Shown piece after piece: positions 57,176 to 64,000 of a stretch of DNA of 64,000 nt. Source of the DNA: Theionarchaea archaeon. GTDB taxonomy: Archaea > Methanobacteriota_B > Thermococci > Methanofastidiosales > SZ-28-30. The notes under the pieces are model-generated. The model had not been told where the DNA came from. It was given only the letters and a program-made list of their open reading frames with translations, and did no database searches. Within the stretch, counting starts at the first letter, position 1. Every line of letters starts with the position of its first letter. A program made the position numbers and the translations under genes. The DNA lies in contig JACVGT010000001.1 of assembly GCA_018992685.1 (NCBI GenBank), positions 1 through 64,000 on the forward strand, written 5' to 3'.

Positions 57176-58810
57176 TTGGCTAGAATTGAGGTAGATTCTC
57201 CATGTAATAACCGCTGTATTCACTGTCTCACCGGAAGGAGAGAGCAGAAAGACGTCATAGGATGTGAAGAACAGATCAAGAGGGCTCACAATGAAAAAAA
57301 AGATGGGATCGTCATATTGGGGGGAGAACCAACCCTGAGAGGGGATATTCTTGATATCGTCTCCTGTGCCAGAGAGATCGGGTTCAAGAGAATAAACCTC
57401 ATAACGAATGCGAGGACCCTTTCAAACAGGGAGTTTGCCGGTAACCTGATACGCGTAGGAATTTCTGATTTTGTGGTAAAACTGTGGGGAGCCAGAAGGG
57501 AGGTTCATGACAAGATAACTGGAGCGAAAGGGAGTTTTGAACAAACAGTGAGCGGAATAAAGAATATTGTGTCCCTCAAGGGTGAAGGAGTTATTATGGG
57601 ATATTCAGGAATACTCATGGAGAATTACGTGTCGTTAGCTGAGCTGATACAGCTTTTTGCCGATCTCCGTGTAAGATGGGTACGGTTGAGGCTGCCCCCA
57701 GTGGAAGATGCACTCATCCCTCTGACCCAGGAAACCATGAAGTACATCTACAGTGCCATAGAGACTGCCAACAGACTGAATGTTGGTCTGGAGATAGAGA
57801 ACATTCCCTTCTGTTTCATGAGAGGCTATGAAGATTATGTATACATTTCCACAACGCGCAAAGACAGACTGGAAGATTGTGATTTCTTGGACTTTGTCAA
57901 GGTCGAACAACACGATGGCAAAACAAAAGTGCCCGAGTGCAACCAATGCAAGTACTCTTTTCTTTGTGGCGGAGTTTGGAACAAGTATCTGGAAAAAGAC
58001 TCTGTATGTGAAGTCAATCCAGTTGAAAACATGGGAGAATCGAGAATGCTCCAGAGAATTGATGACCTGATAGGTAAAGAAGGGCTGTTTCATCCACTGG
58101 TGGAGAGCGGAGAAGTGCCCGAAGGACTTCGAGCAGATGCTATTGTCCACTTCAGCGGCGGCATTGATTCTACAGTAGCAGCAGGAATATATGCCAGCAG
58201 AAACAAGGAGAGAAAAGTGGTGCTCGTTACATATTGTCATCAAGGTCTGCTGAATGTAAATAGCTCGAGAGTCAACGGCTCATATCTCATGGAGAAATAC
58301 CCCAATATAGTGGCACACCTCCACATCTCTCTCCTGCAGGAGCTGTATGTTCCCCTTTGCTTTGGCAGGGATTACAAAGAACACGCCATGAGGCTGTCGG
58401 GAAATTACGGATGCATAGCCTGCAAGCTCCTGATGTATGCTTACTCTGTATTTCTGCAAACTGCTTACTTCAAGGGAGACACCATTATTTCCGGAAATAA
58501 CCTAACCATAATTCCAGACAGAGGGGGTCACCCGATACCACAGATGCCGGAGGTAGTGACCCTCATCAAGGACTTTGTAGGTGAGTATGGCATGGCATGT
58601 GTCAATCCTGTCTACGCTGTGTCGAGCAAGCAAAGGATTGTACTCTTGGCAGAAACGATGGGCCTTCCGGCCACCAGCATGTTTCAATCCAAGTGCATCC
58701 TGGGGGTTCCAATTCTCTGTAAGGATATGGAACCCGTGGTTCAATTCTTAAGAGAGAGAATTCTGCCGATTCTTCGAAATGTATTGACAGCCAACATGAA
58801 GAGGCTGTAG
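57176..58810 (+). CDS. radical SAM/SPASM enzyme fused to PP-loop ATP pyrophosphatase
   Basis: 544 residues. Radical SAM part: CxxxCxxC at Cys10/14/17 (SPCNNRCIHC), ILGGEPTLRGDI (~47-58) and a SPASM-like Cys set (CDFLDF, CNQCKYSFLCGGVWNKY, C278). After residue ~320 a PP-loop domain begins: HFSGGIDSTVAAGIYA (SGGxDS, 327-332), VVLVTYCHQ, then YGCIACKLLMYAYSVF with CxxC 413-416, IISGNNL, and C-terminal Cys in QSKCILGVPILC. PP-loop enzymes adenylate a carbonyl or oxo group, often for sulfur insertion. Start is uncertain: TTG 57176 (AAAGGAGGGATGG upstream); a frame from ATG 57141 would read MKVFERRDGTLDW, which fits if one base were added. Confidence 0.85.
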   Translation: MARIEVDSPCNNRCIHCLTGRREQKDVIGCEEQIKRAHNEKKDGIVILGGEPTLRGDILDIVSCAREIGFKRINLITNARTLSNREFAGNLIRVGISDFVVKLWGARREVHDKITGAKGSFEQTVSGIKNIVSLKGEGVIMGYSGILMENYVSLAELIQLFADLRVRWVRLRLPPVEDALIPLTQETMKYIYSAIETANRLNVGLEIENIPFCFMRGYEDYVYISTTRKDRLEDCDFLDFVKVEQHDGKTKVPECNQCKYSFLCGGVWNKYLEKDSVCEVNPVENMGESRMLQRIDDLIGKEGLFHPLVESGEVPEGLRADAIVHFSGGIDSTVAAGIYASRNKERKVVLVTYCHQGLLNVNSSRVNGSYLMEKYPNIVAHLHISLLQELYVPLCFGRDYKEHAMRLSGNYGCIACKLLMYAYSVFLQTAYFKGDTIISGNNLTIIPDRGGHPIPQMPEVVTLIKDFVGEYGMACVNPVYAVSSKQRIVLLAETMGLPATSMFQSKCILGVPILCKDMEPVVQFLRERILPILRNVLTANMKRL

Positions 58811-58868
58811 AACCAGTCATAGTGGGAGAAGAGGCTGTTGCTGATAGTGGTAGTTCCTCAGGAGCGAG

Positions 58869-60695
58869 TCAGATTCTCTGATCCTGAGGAGCAAGTTCCC
58901 TTCTCCATGCTTCTACTATTGAAATAATAGTGTGCATATCCTTGTCATAGTACACCAGTCCGGCTTCTCTTAGGGTGTTGAGTGTTTCAAGAAGATCTTC
59001 TTCTTTCTTGTGCTTGAATTTCTGTTTTACTTGGCGCAAGGTCTTAATTGAATCGCAAAAAACCAGAAGGTCTGTCTCGTCGCGGTCCAGCACATATGTA
59101 CAGGTGCTCGATCCCTTTTCCTCAATGAAAGAACCATCCTCATACTCAATCCAGATATAAGAGCAATTCTCTTGTACATAAGATTTCATCATCATTTCAA
59201 AGTCATCCCACAGGGCATGATGAGGTCTTTCCCTGTGAAAACCGGAGAACTCAAATCTATCAGAGACTGGCACGAGACCAGTGGGATGGATTTCAGCCCA
59301 GAATTGGTCGAAATTCCAATCTTTTCTCTCTTCTTCTGACATCTCATCATAAAATACAGATCCTTTGTATAGGACAAAAGGAATCAGATTGAGAGCATGA
59401 GTCCTGAGGAGAAATCGCAAGAACCTGAGATTGACGCAGCTTTCCAAGATATCCTCTTCCGTCTCTGTGGGAATTCCCTGCAATATGTTGAGATAGTCAA
59501 TTCTCAAATTATACTGACTGCCAAGTTTCAATGCCTGGATATTGTGAGCAAACCTGTGGCGTTTCTCCATTTTTCTTAGGAGTGAATCCGTGAGCGCCTC
59601 AAACCCAATCTGTAATGAGGTGAATGATGCAAAGCGAATGTACCTCCCTGTCTCGGAATCCAAGAAGATGGGAGATATTTCGCCGAAAAAATGGTACGGC
59701 TCTCTTCGACTTGCCGAAAGCTTTGATAAGGCTTTCAATAGGATTCTGAACCTTTTCTTATTCCCGGGAAATTCGTTATCCACAAAGATGAATGAATCAA
59801 TGTGGTGTCTATTTGATTGAAACCGTATTTCCTCAATGACATTCTCAGGCGATCGCGCATGATATGAATACTCTTCATTCAGGACACAGAATTTGCATTT
59901 GTTCCACGGACAAGACCTGCTTCCCCAGATAGGGATGAGAATTCGCATTTCGCGGGGTAAATATGTCCTCAGTGTACTAAAGTAGTCAGAATGATCTGCG
60001 AAAGGATACAAATCCAAATCAAGAAATTCACTGTTTTTCTGCGTAGAATGGGCAGTTGTGTCCTTCCGGTAGATGAGTTGTGGCACATCTCTGATGTCCG
60101 TGTTTTCTTCCAACGCCCTGGTCAGATAAAGGAGTGGAAATTCGCCTTCCCCCCAGATGGCAAAATCAGCCAGAGGGAAGAGGTTCATGAAAGAGTATCC
60201 CTGTGACTCGCTGCGGATTCCTCCAACAAGTATCTTGATCTCAGGATTCATTTCTTTCAGCCGGTGAATCAAATAGTAACTCATCATCCACTGTCGGGTC
60301 TTCAGGGTGAATCCAGCAAGAGTCGCCTTGTGGAGATTATTATCTCCAATATATTGGTCAATCTTGTCTTCAATTGAGGTTACGAGCTCTTCGATTTTCC
60401 CTTTGGGAAAAAAAGATGAGAAAAATACATCAAGTGGCGTTTTGTTGAAATTCCAATTATCTTTTATCAGCAAATGCTTGCATATGAGTACGGTGAAAAC
60501 ATAGAAAGGAGGTAATTTCGAGAGCATTGGAAGATCTTTCATTATTCTTCCATATTTCATTATTTCTTGGAACAAGATTAGGTTCCAGTACACATTCTGC
60601 ACGTTGATTCCTTTTGCTTCAAGAAATCCTTTTAGGTATCCTAGTGCGGGATTCGAAATGTCCCATCTATATGGAGGCATGCAATTCAAAATCAC
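58869..60695 (-). CDS. B12-binding radical SAM enzyme, RiPP-maturase type
   Basis: 608 residues from GTG 60695 (TTAGGAGGGTTCCAC upstream). An N-terminal Rossmann-like B12 region (~1-190) leads to LVGGIRSESQGYSFMNLFPLADFAIWGEGEFPLLYL, then the radical SAM core with cysteines at 262/267/270 in GSRSCPWNKCKFCVLN. This CxxxxCxxC spacing differs from both canonical CxxxCxxC and the longer loop of typical RiPP B12 C-methyltransferases, but surrounding sequence (SYHARSPENVIEEI, GEISPIF, IGFEALTDSLLRKMEK) matches that family. The C-terminal ~100 residues look like a winged helix. It converges on the fusion gene, so it likely belongs to the cluster. Confidence 0.82.
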   Translation of the reverse strand: MILNCMPPYRWDISNPALGYLKGFLEAKGINVQNVYWNLILFQEIMKYGRIMKDLPMLSKLPPFYVFTVLICKHLLIKDNWNFNKTPLDVFFSSFFPKGKIEELVTSIEDKIDQYIGDNNLHKATLAGFTLKTRQWMMSYYLIHRLKEMNPEIKILVGGIRSESQGYSFMNLFPLADFAIWGEGEFPLLYLTRALEENTDIRDVPQLIYRKDTTAHSTQKNSEFLDLDLYPFADHSDYFSTLRTYLPREMRILIPIWGSRSCPWNKCKFCVLNEEYSYHARSPENVIEEIRFQSNRHHIDSFIFVDNEFPGNKKRFRILLKALSKLSASRREPYHFFGEISPIFLDSETGRYIRFASFTSLQIGFEALTDSLLRKMEKRHRFAHNIQALKLGSQYNLRIDYLNILQGIPTETEEDILESCVNLRFLRFLLRTHALNLIPFVLYKGSVFYDEMSEEERKDWNFDQFWAEIHPTGLVPVSDRFEFSGFHRERPHHALWDDFEMMMKSYVQENCSYIWIEYEDGSFIEEKGSSTCTYVLDRDETDLLVFCDSIKTLRQVKQKFKHKKEEDLLETLNTLREAGLVYYDKDMHTIISIVEAWRRELAPQDQRI

Positions 60696-60730
60696 GTGGA
60701 ACCCTCCTAAGTAGCTGGAGTTCCCTTTCT

Positions 60731-60739
60731 CTTATAAAG
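60731..60739 (-). promoter_or_regulatory. TATA box of B12 radical SAM gene
   Basis: CTTTATAAG on the minus strand about 40 bases before GTG 60695; it also reads as a TATA box rightward. Confidence 0.45.
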
Positions 60740-60843
60740 CTTTGTTCTATAGAAGTACTTCTGATTCTAAGGGAATGCTTTGAAGAAGTGGCTTGTCAGT
60801 CTGCTAGCCCAATAATCCTGCGCAAGGGAATTTTCTCTGGGAG

Positions 60844-61287
60844 ATGAACCCGCACCTTACTGCAAAGCAGCTGGCCTCCTGGAAGAGGGTATATTCGGGT
60901 CTTTTGTATTCCATGCTGCTTTTTGGTTCTCGAAGAATCTCTCGTATGCTTGAATCGTTTGTTGCAGGAGATGAAGGCTTCATTATTGCCATCAATGTCA
61001 CGAGGATGAAACCTACAGAGAAGTGTGTAGATGCGAAACCAGGATTTCATGAAGTGTCAGTTATTCGAAATGTGATCAATGCTTTCTTTTGTGTGGGGTG
61101 TGCATACAGGGCTTTCATAGGGGTGATCATCTGCGAGATGGGGTATTTTCTCTTTGCGAATAAAAGGTTTTCGTCGACAACTATCCCGGAACTGGATAGT
61201 CATTCCTCCTGCTCTCTTGTTGATGGTTTCTTTTGTGGAGACATTCACGTTAGATATTCTGTTCAGGCCGTTGAATTGCTGAAGTAA
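60844..61287 (+). CDS. doubtful reading frame
   Basis: 147 codons from ATG 60844. No family, weak composition and several Cys/Phe-rich stretches (VINAFFCVGCAYRAFIGVIICEMGYFLF). A minus-strand frame covers 60796-61050 with equally poor character. It might be decayed coding sequence. No ribosome site beyond GGGAG. Listed for completeness. Confidence 0.25.
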   Translation: MNPHLTAKQLASWKRVYSGLLYSMLLFGSRRISRMLESFVAGDEGFIIAINVTRMKPTEKCVDAKPGFHEVSVIRNVINAFFCVGCAYRAFIGVIICEMGYFLFANKRFSSTTIPELDSHSSCSLVDGFFCGDIHVRYSVQAVELLK

Positions 61288-61353
61288 AGTGTGTGATGAC
61301 TTTTCATATGTCGGCTACCTGATAGGAAGATTTTTTTTGGAAGGTGTGAGTTC

Positions 61354-61440
61354 ATGGTATACATTGTAGTGATTCAGGTTGACCCTTCACCATGTGAGGG
61401 AGATGCAACGGGTACCATACCACAACCAGAAACATTTTAA
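61354..61440 (+). CDS. possible 28-residue peptide gene
   Basis: ATG 61354 to TAA 61440, with TTGGAAGGTGTGAGTTC upstream as a plausible ribosome site and a T-run just before it. The peptide (VIQVDPSPCEGDATGTIPQP in its body) has one Cys and several Pro/Thr. It lies 660 bases from the B12 radical SAM start. A TATA-like box for iorA overlaps its end. Weak support. Confidence 0.25.
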   Translation: MVYIVVIQVDPSPCEGDATGTIPQPETF

Positions 61441-61473
61441 AGAGCAGTCTCTCAGTCCACCTGGTGATCATCA

Positions 61474-63213
61474 ATGAAAGAACTGCTCATGGGAAATGAA
61501 GCAATTGCCAGAGGCGCTGTTGAAGCTGGCGTGAAAGTCGTTGCAGCGTATCCTGGCACTCCTTCCTCTGAAATTCCCAACACCATCTCAAAGATAGCCA
61601 AAAAGCATGGCATCTACTTTGAATGGTCTACTAATGAAAAAGTCGCATACGAAGTTGCCTTTGCAGGGGCTTTAACAGGACTGCGTTCCATGGTGACCAT
61701 GAAGCACGTTGGGCTGAATGTAGCCTCAGATGCGTTTATGGCTTCTGCGCAAGTGGGTGTAGAAGGAGGATACGTGGTCGTTTCTGCAGATGATCCTTCT
61801 TTACATTCTTCCCAGAATGAACAGGATAACAGGTACTATGCCCGACTGGCCAATATCCCCTGTATTGAGCCTGTTTCCCCACAAGAAGCCAAAGATTATA
61901 CTATTAAGGCATTTGAAATCAGCGAACAATACAAGATCCCTGTCATGTTGAGGACAACCACCAGGGTCAACCATACTCGAGGTGACGTAGAACTGGGTGA
62001 CATCCTTTCACTGGGGCGCACTCCGGAGTTTGAGAAGAATCCCCGCCGTTACGTTACTGTCCCCACTAATGCACGAGTCTTGAGAGAGAACATCATCAAG
62101 AAGATGGACTCGCTCAAATCAGACCTGGATACTGTAGAAGGAAAGGGGTCTTTAGGAGTCATTGCTTCAGGGATTGCCTACAACTACGTGAAAGAGACAC
62201 TCATGCTACTCGACATTGAAGCAGAGATTTACAAGGTTGCGGTCACTCATCCTCTCAGCAGTGCTATCATCGACTTTCTCAACCGGCATGATGAAGTCAT
62301 TGTGGTAGAGGAACTCGAACCCATCGTAGAGACAGATGTACGTTTCATGGCTCAGAGAGAGAACATACCAGTGACGATCTATGGAAAAGACATTGTCCCC
62401 AGGGCCTTCGAGTTAAATACTACCAGAGTGGCCAATGCTTTCAGGCAATACAAGAACCTTCCTTTGGAAGAAGTCCAGGAATTTGGCATACCCGCGCGAC
62501 CTCCTATTCTATGTCCAGGGTGTCCTCACCGAGCTTCTTTCTATGCCATCAGAAAAGCAGCTCCCAAAGGTATCTATCCCTCTGGGATCGGGTGTTACAC
62601 ATTGGGATTTGTTCCTCCTCTCGGCGCTGTAGACACCTGCTTCTGTATGGGTGCTTCCATTGGGGTTTCCTGCGGATTGTCTGAATTTGTCTCCGATCCC
62701 ATCATCTGTACCATCGGAGATTCCAGTTTCTTTCATGCAGGTATCCCTCCCTTGCTGGATGCCGTGTATAACCAGCACAGGTTTGTGGTAGTGATCCTGG
62801 ACAATGAAACCACTGCCATGACAGGCCATCAACCCCACCCGGGAACAGGTGTCACTGGCATGGGAGATAGCGTGACTAAGATCTACCCAGAGAGACTCAC
62901 TGAAGCGATGGGTATCACCACAGAGGTGGTGGATCCGCATGACGTCAAGAAGACCATTGACGTGCTCAAAGAGGCGGTTGCATCTAAGGAATTGCGCGTA
63001 GTCATTGCACGCAGACCGTGTATTTTCCTGGAGAGTGCAGAAAGAAACCCTCCATACACAGTCACAGATGAGTGCACAGGATGTAAATTATGTCTGAATC
63101 AGCTGGGATGTCCCGCCATGGACATGGTGGAAGGAAAAGCAGTCATTAATGAGTTATGCAATGGATGCGGCGTTTGTGCCCAGATTTGTCCTGCAAAAGC
63201 TATTACGGGGTGA
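61474..63213 (+). CDS. iorA: indolepyruvate ferredoxin oxidoreductase, alpha subunit
   Basis: 579 residues. The pyrimidine-binding part starts AIARGAVEAGVKVVAAYPGTPSSEIPNTI and the ThDP-binding part holds CPGCPHRASFYAI, GIGCYTLG and TICTIGDSSFFHAGIPPLLDAVYNQHRFVVVILDNETTAMTGHQPHPG (GDS...N motif). The C-terminus has two [4Fe-4S] motifs: CTGCKLCLNQLGC and CNGCGVCAQICPAKAI (one slightly irregular). It oxidises aryl pyruvates from aromatic amino acids to acyl-CoA with ferredoxin. CCTGGTGATCATCA precedes ATG 61474. Confidence 0.95.
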   Translation: MKELLMGNEAIARGAVEAGVKVVAAYPGTPSSEIPNTISKIAKKHGIYFEWSTNEKVAYEVAFAGALTGLRSMVTMKHVGLNVASDAFMASAQVGVEGGYVVVSADDPSLHSSQNEQDNRYYARLANIPCIEPVSPQEAKDYTIKAFEISEQYKIPVMLRTTTRVNHTRGDVELGDILSLGRTPEFEKNPRRYVTVPTNARVLRENIIKKMDSLKSDLDTVEGKGSLGVIASGIAYNYVKETLMLLDIEAEIYKVAVTHPLSSAIIDFLNRHDEVIVVEELEPIVETDVRFMAQRENIPVTIYGKDIVPRAFELNTTRVANAFRQYKNLPLEEVQEFGIPARPPILCPGCPHRASFYAIRKAAPKGIYPSGIGCYTLGFVPPLGAVDTCFCMGASIGVSCGLSEFVSDPIICTIGDSSFFHAGIPPLLDAVYNQHRFVVVILDNETTAMTGHQPHPGTGVTGMGDSVTKIYPERLTEAMGITTEVVDPHDVKKTIDVLKEAVASKELRVVIARRPCIFLESAERNPPYTVTDECTGCKLCLNQLGCPAMDMVEGKAVINELCNGCGVCAQICPAKAITG

Positions 63214-63217
63214 TCAG

Positions 63218-63775
63218 ATGAAATATGACATTGTATTGGGTGGTGTTGGGGGCCAAGGCATCTTGCTGGCCTCCCAGGTTGTGGCTCAGGCAGCTATGAA
63301 GAAAGGGTTGAAGGTGATGATGGCGGAAACCCATGGAATGGCCCAGAGAGGGGGGTCAGTGATTTCCCACGTCAGACTGGGTGATATCTACGGTGCACTG
63401 GTCCCTGAAGGTCATGCTGATCTGGTGGTGGGATTTGAGTTCATGGAGGCATTCAGGCAGCTGAAATTCCTGGCAAAGGGAAAGAAGTTGATTATAAACA
63501 CTCACAGAATAAAACCTGTAACACTGGAGACATACCCCGAGATGGATTACGATCTCAGTGACTATGATGTGTTGAAGCTTGATGCTTCAAGAATTGCTTT
63601 CAGGCTGGGAAATGCTATTGTAACCAACATGGTCATTCTGGGTGCCATGTCTGAGTTTGCTGAACTCCCTGCTTCGAAGGCAGAGATGCAGGATGCAATC
63701 CGAGAAAGTGTGCCCCCCAGATTTGCCGAGATTGACTTGAAGGCTTTTGAAGAAGGTGTTAAGGCAGCGCAATAA
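63218..63775 (+). CDS. iorB: indolepyruvate ferredoxin oxidoreductase, beta subunit
   Basis: 185 residues from ATG 63218 (GGGGTGATCAG upstream, overlapping the iorA stop region). YDIVLGGVGGQGILLASQVVAQAAMKKGLKVMMAETHGMAQRGGSVISHVRLG is the gamma/beta-type domain of 2-oxoacid ferredoxin oxidoreductases. It pairs with IorA. Its last 17 bases overlap the convergent decarboxylase gene. Confidence 0.95.
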   Translation: MKYDIVLGGVGGQGILLASQVVAQAAMKKGLKVMMAETHGMAQRGGSVISHVRLGDIYGALVPEGHADLVVGFEFMEAFRQLKFLAKGKKLIINTHRIKPVTLETYPEMDYDLSDYDVLKLDASRIAFRLGNAIVTNMVILGAMSEFAELPASKAEMQDAIRESVPPRFAEIDLKAFEEGVKAAQ

Positions 63776-64000
63776 CACTTTCCCCCGCCTTCACCTGATC
63801 TCCTTCCTCCGCTGTAATCTGGAATTGCTGAGACAGAATAATGACGACCTGAGAACCGAGTACAATTCTCCCTATCCTTTCCCCTTTCTCGATGCAATCC
63901 CCCTCCTTCACAAAACACTGGATTCTCCTCACGAATTTCCCTGCAATCTGGATGACAATCATCCGGGTTTTCTCCCCATTATCTATGACAACAATATTCC
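63759..64000 (-). CDS. phosphatidyl-/archaetidylserine decarboxylase, C-terminal part (cut by window edge)
   Basis: About 80 residues of the C-terminus. NGEKTRMIVIQIAGKFVRRIQCFVKEGDCIEKGERIGRIVLGSQVVIIL and ITAEEGDQVKAGESVIA match the end of Psd/Asd proenzymes, including the GS at which the chain self-cleaves to form the pyruvoyl cofactor (here LGSQ; LGST or FGSR are usual). It makes ethanolamine head groups of membrane lipids. The frame is open to base 64000. Confidence 0.8.
   Translation of the reverse strand, partial: NIVVIDNGEKTRMIVIQIAGKFVRRIQCFVKEGDCIEKGERIGRIVLGSQVVIILSQQFQITAEEGDQVKAGESVIALP

Overview
The window is archaeal chromosome. The evidence is the uS3/uL22/uS19-type ribosomal super-operon in archaeal order with archaeal-only members (eS4, eL32, eL19, eL34, eL14), Rpp29, aIF1, Cbf5 and RpoD, together with TATA boxes about 25 nt upstream of starts and GGTGAT/GGAGG Shine-Dalgarno sequences. 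The gene set fits a euryarchaeote. Placement nearer Thermococci/Methanofastidiosa/Theionarchaea-type lineages is only a guess.

Layout. 1-1.3 kb: small membrane proteins. 1.3-12.9 kb: housekeeping genes, namely an Asp/Glu racemase-like protein, a minus-strand sulfur-trafficking operon (TusA, DsrE-like, cysteine desulfurase, IscU-MIP18 fusion), a frameshifted YbaK deacylase, a HicB-DinB fusion, a Nudix hydrolase, an SAH/MTA deaminase, DUF434, PAC2, DUF473 and TrmO-like genes. 12.9-13.76 kb: a gene-free stretch with a strong TATA box and nested inverted repeats (possible RNA gene), then the ribosomal promoter and a structured leader. 13.76-29.2 kb: ribosomal proteins uL3 to uL15, SecY, an EMC3-like insertase, eL34, CMK, eL14, Cbf5 and tRNA-Ser(GGA).

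29.2-47.8 kb: a block of accessory genes inserted between tRNA-Ser and rps13. It begins with a broken tyrosine recombinase and holds a 1.9k-residue RHS/YD-repeat protein with two small membrane ORFs, a methyltransferase, an anchored metallo-beta-lactamase-fold protein, a short peptide plus radical SAM/SPASM maturase (candidate RiPP system 1), a serine beta-lactamase-like hydrolase and a damaged gingipain-like C25 protease with Ig-like tandem repeats. 47.8-49.9 kb: uS13-uS4-uS11-RpoD. 50-53.4 kb: ferredoxin, a short aldehyde ferredoxin oxidoreductase-like protein, a BPL_N/glutamine-amidotransferase-like protein, and tRNA-Tyr.

54.5-60.7 kb: the most interesting region, candidate RiPP system 2. 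A 36-residue Cys-rich peptide (KCSCGC near the C-terminus) has its own promoter and is followed by a T-run, an alpha/alpha-toroid (prenyltransferase/squalene-cyclase-like) protein, a radical SAM/SPASM enzyme, a free PqqD-like recognition protein, a radical SAM-SPASM enzyme fused to a PP-loop ATP pyrophosphatase, and, convergently, a RiPP-type B12-binding radical SAM enzyme. I know of no characterised pathway with this combination. 61.4-64 kb: indolepyruvate ferredoxin oxidoreductase IorAB and the C-terminus of a phosphatidyl/archaetidylserine decarboxylase.

No CRISPR array, intact insertion sequence or replication origin is visible.
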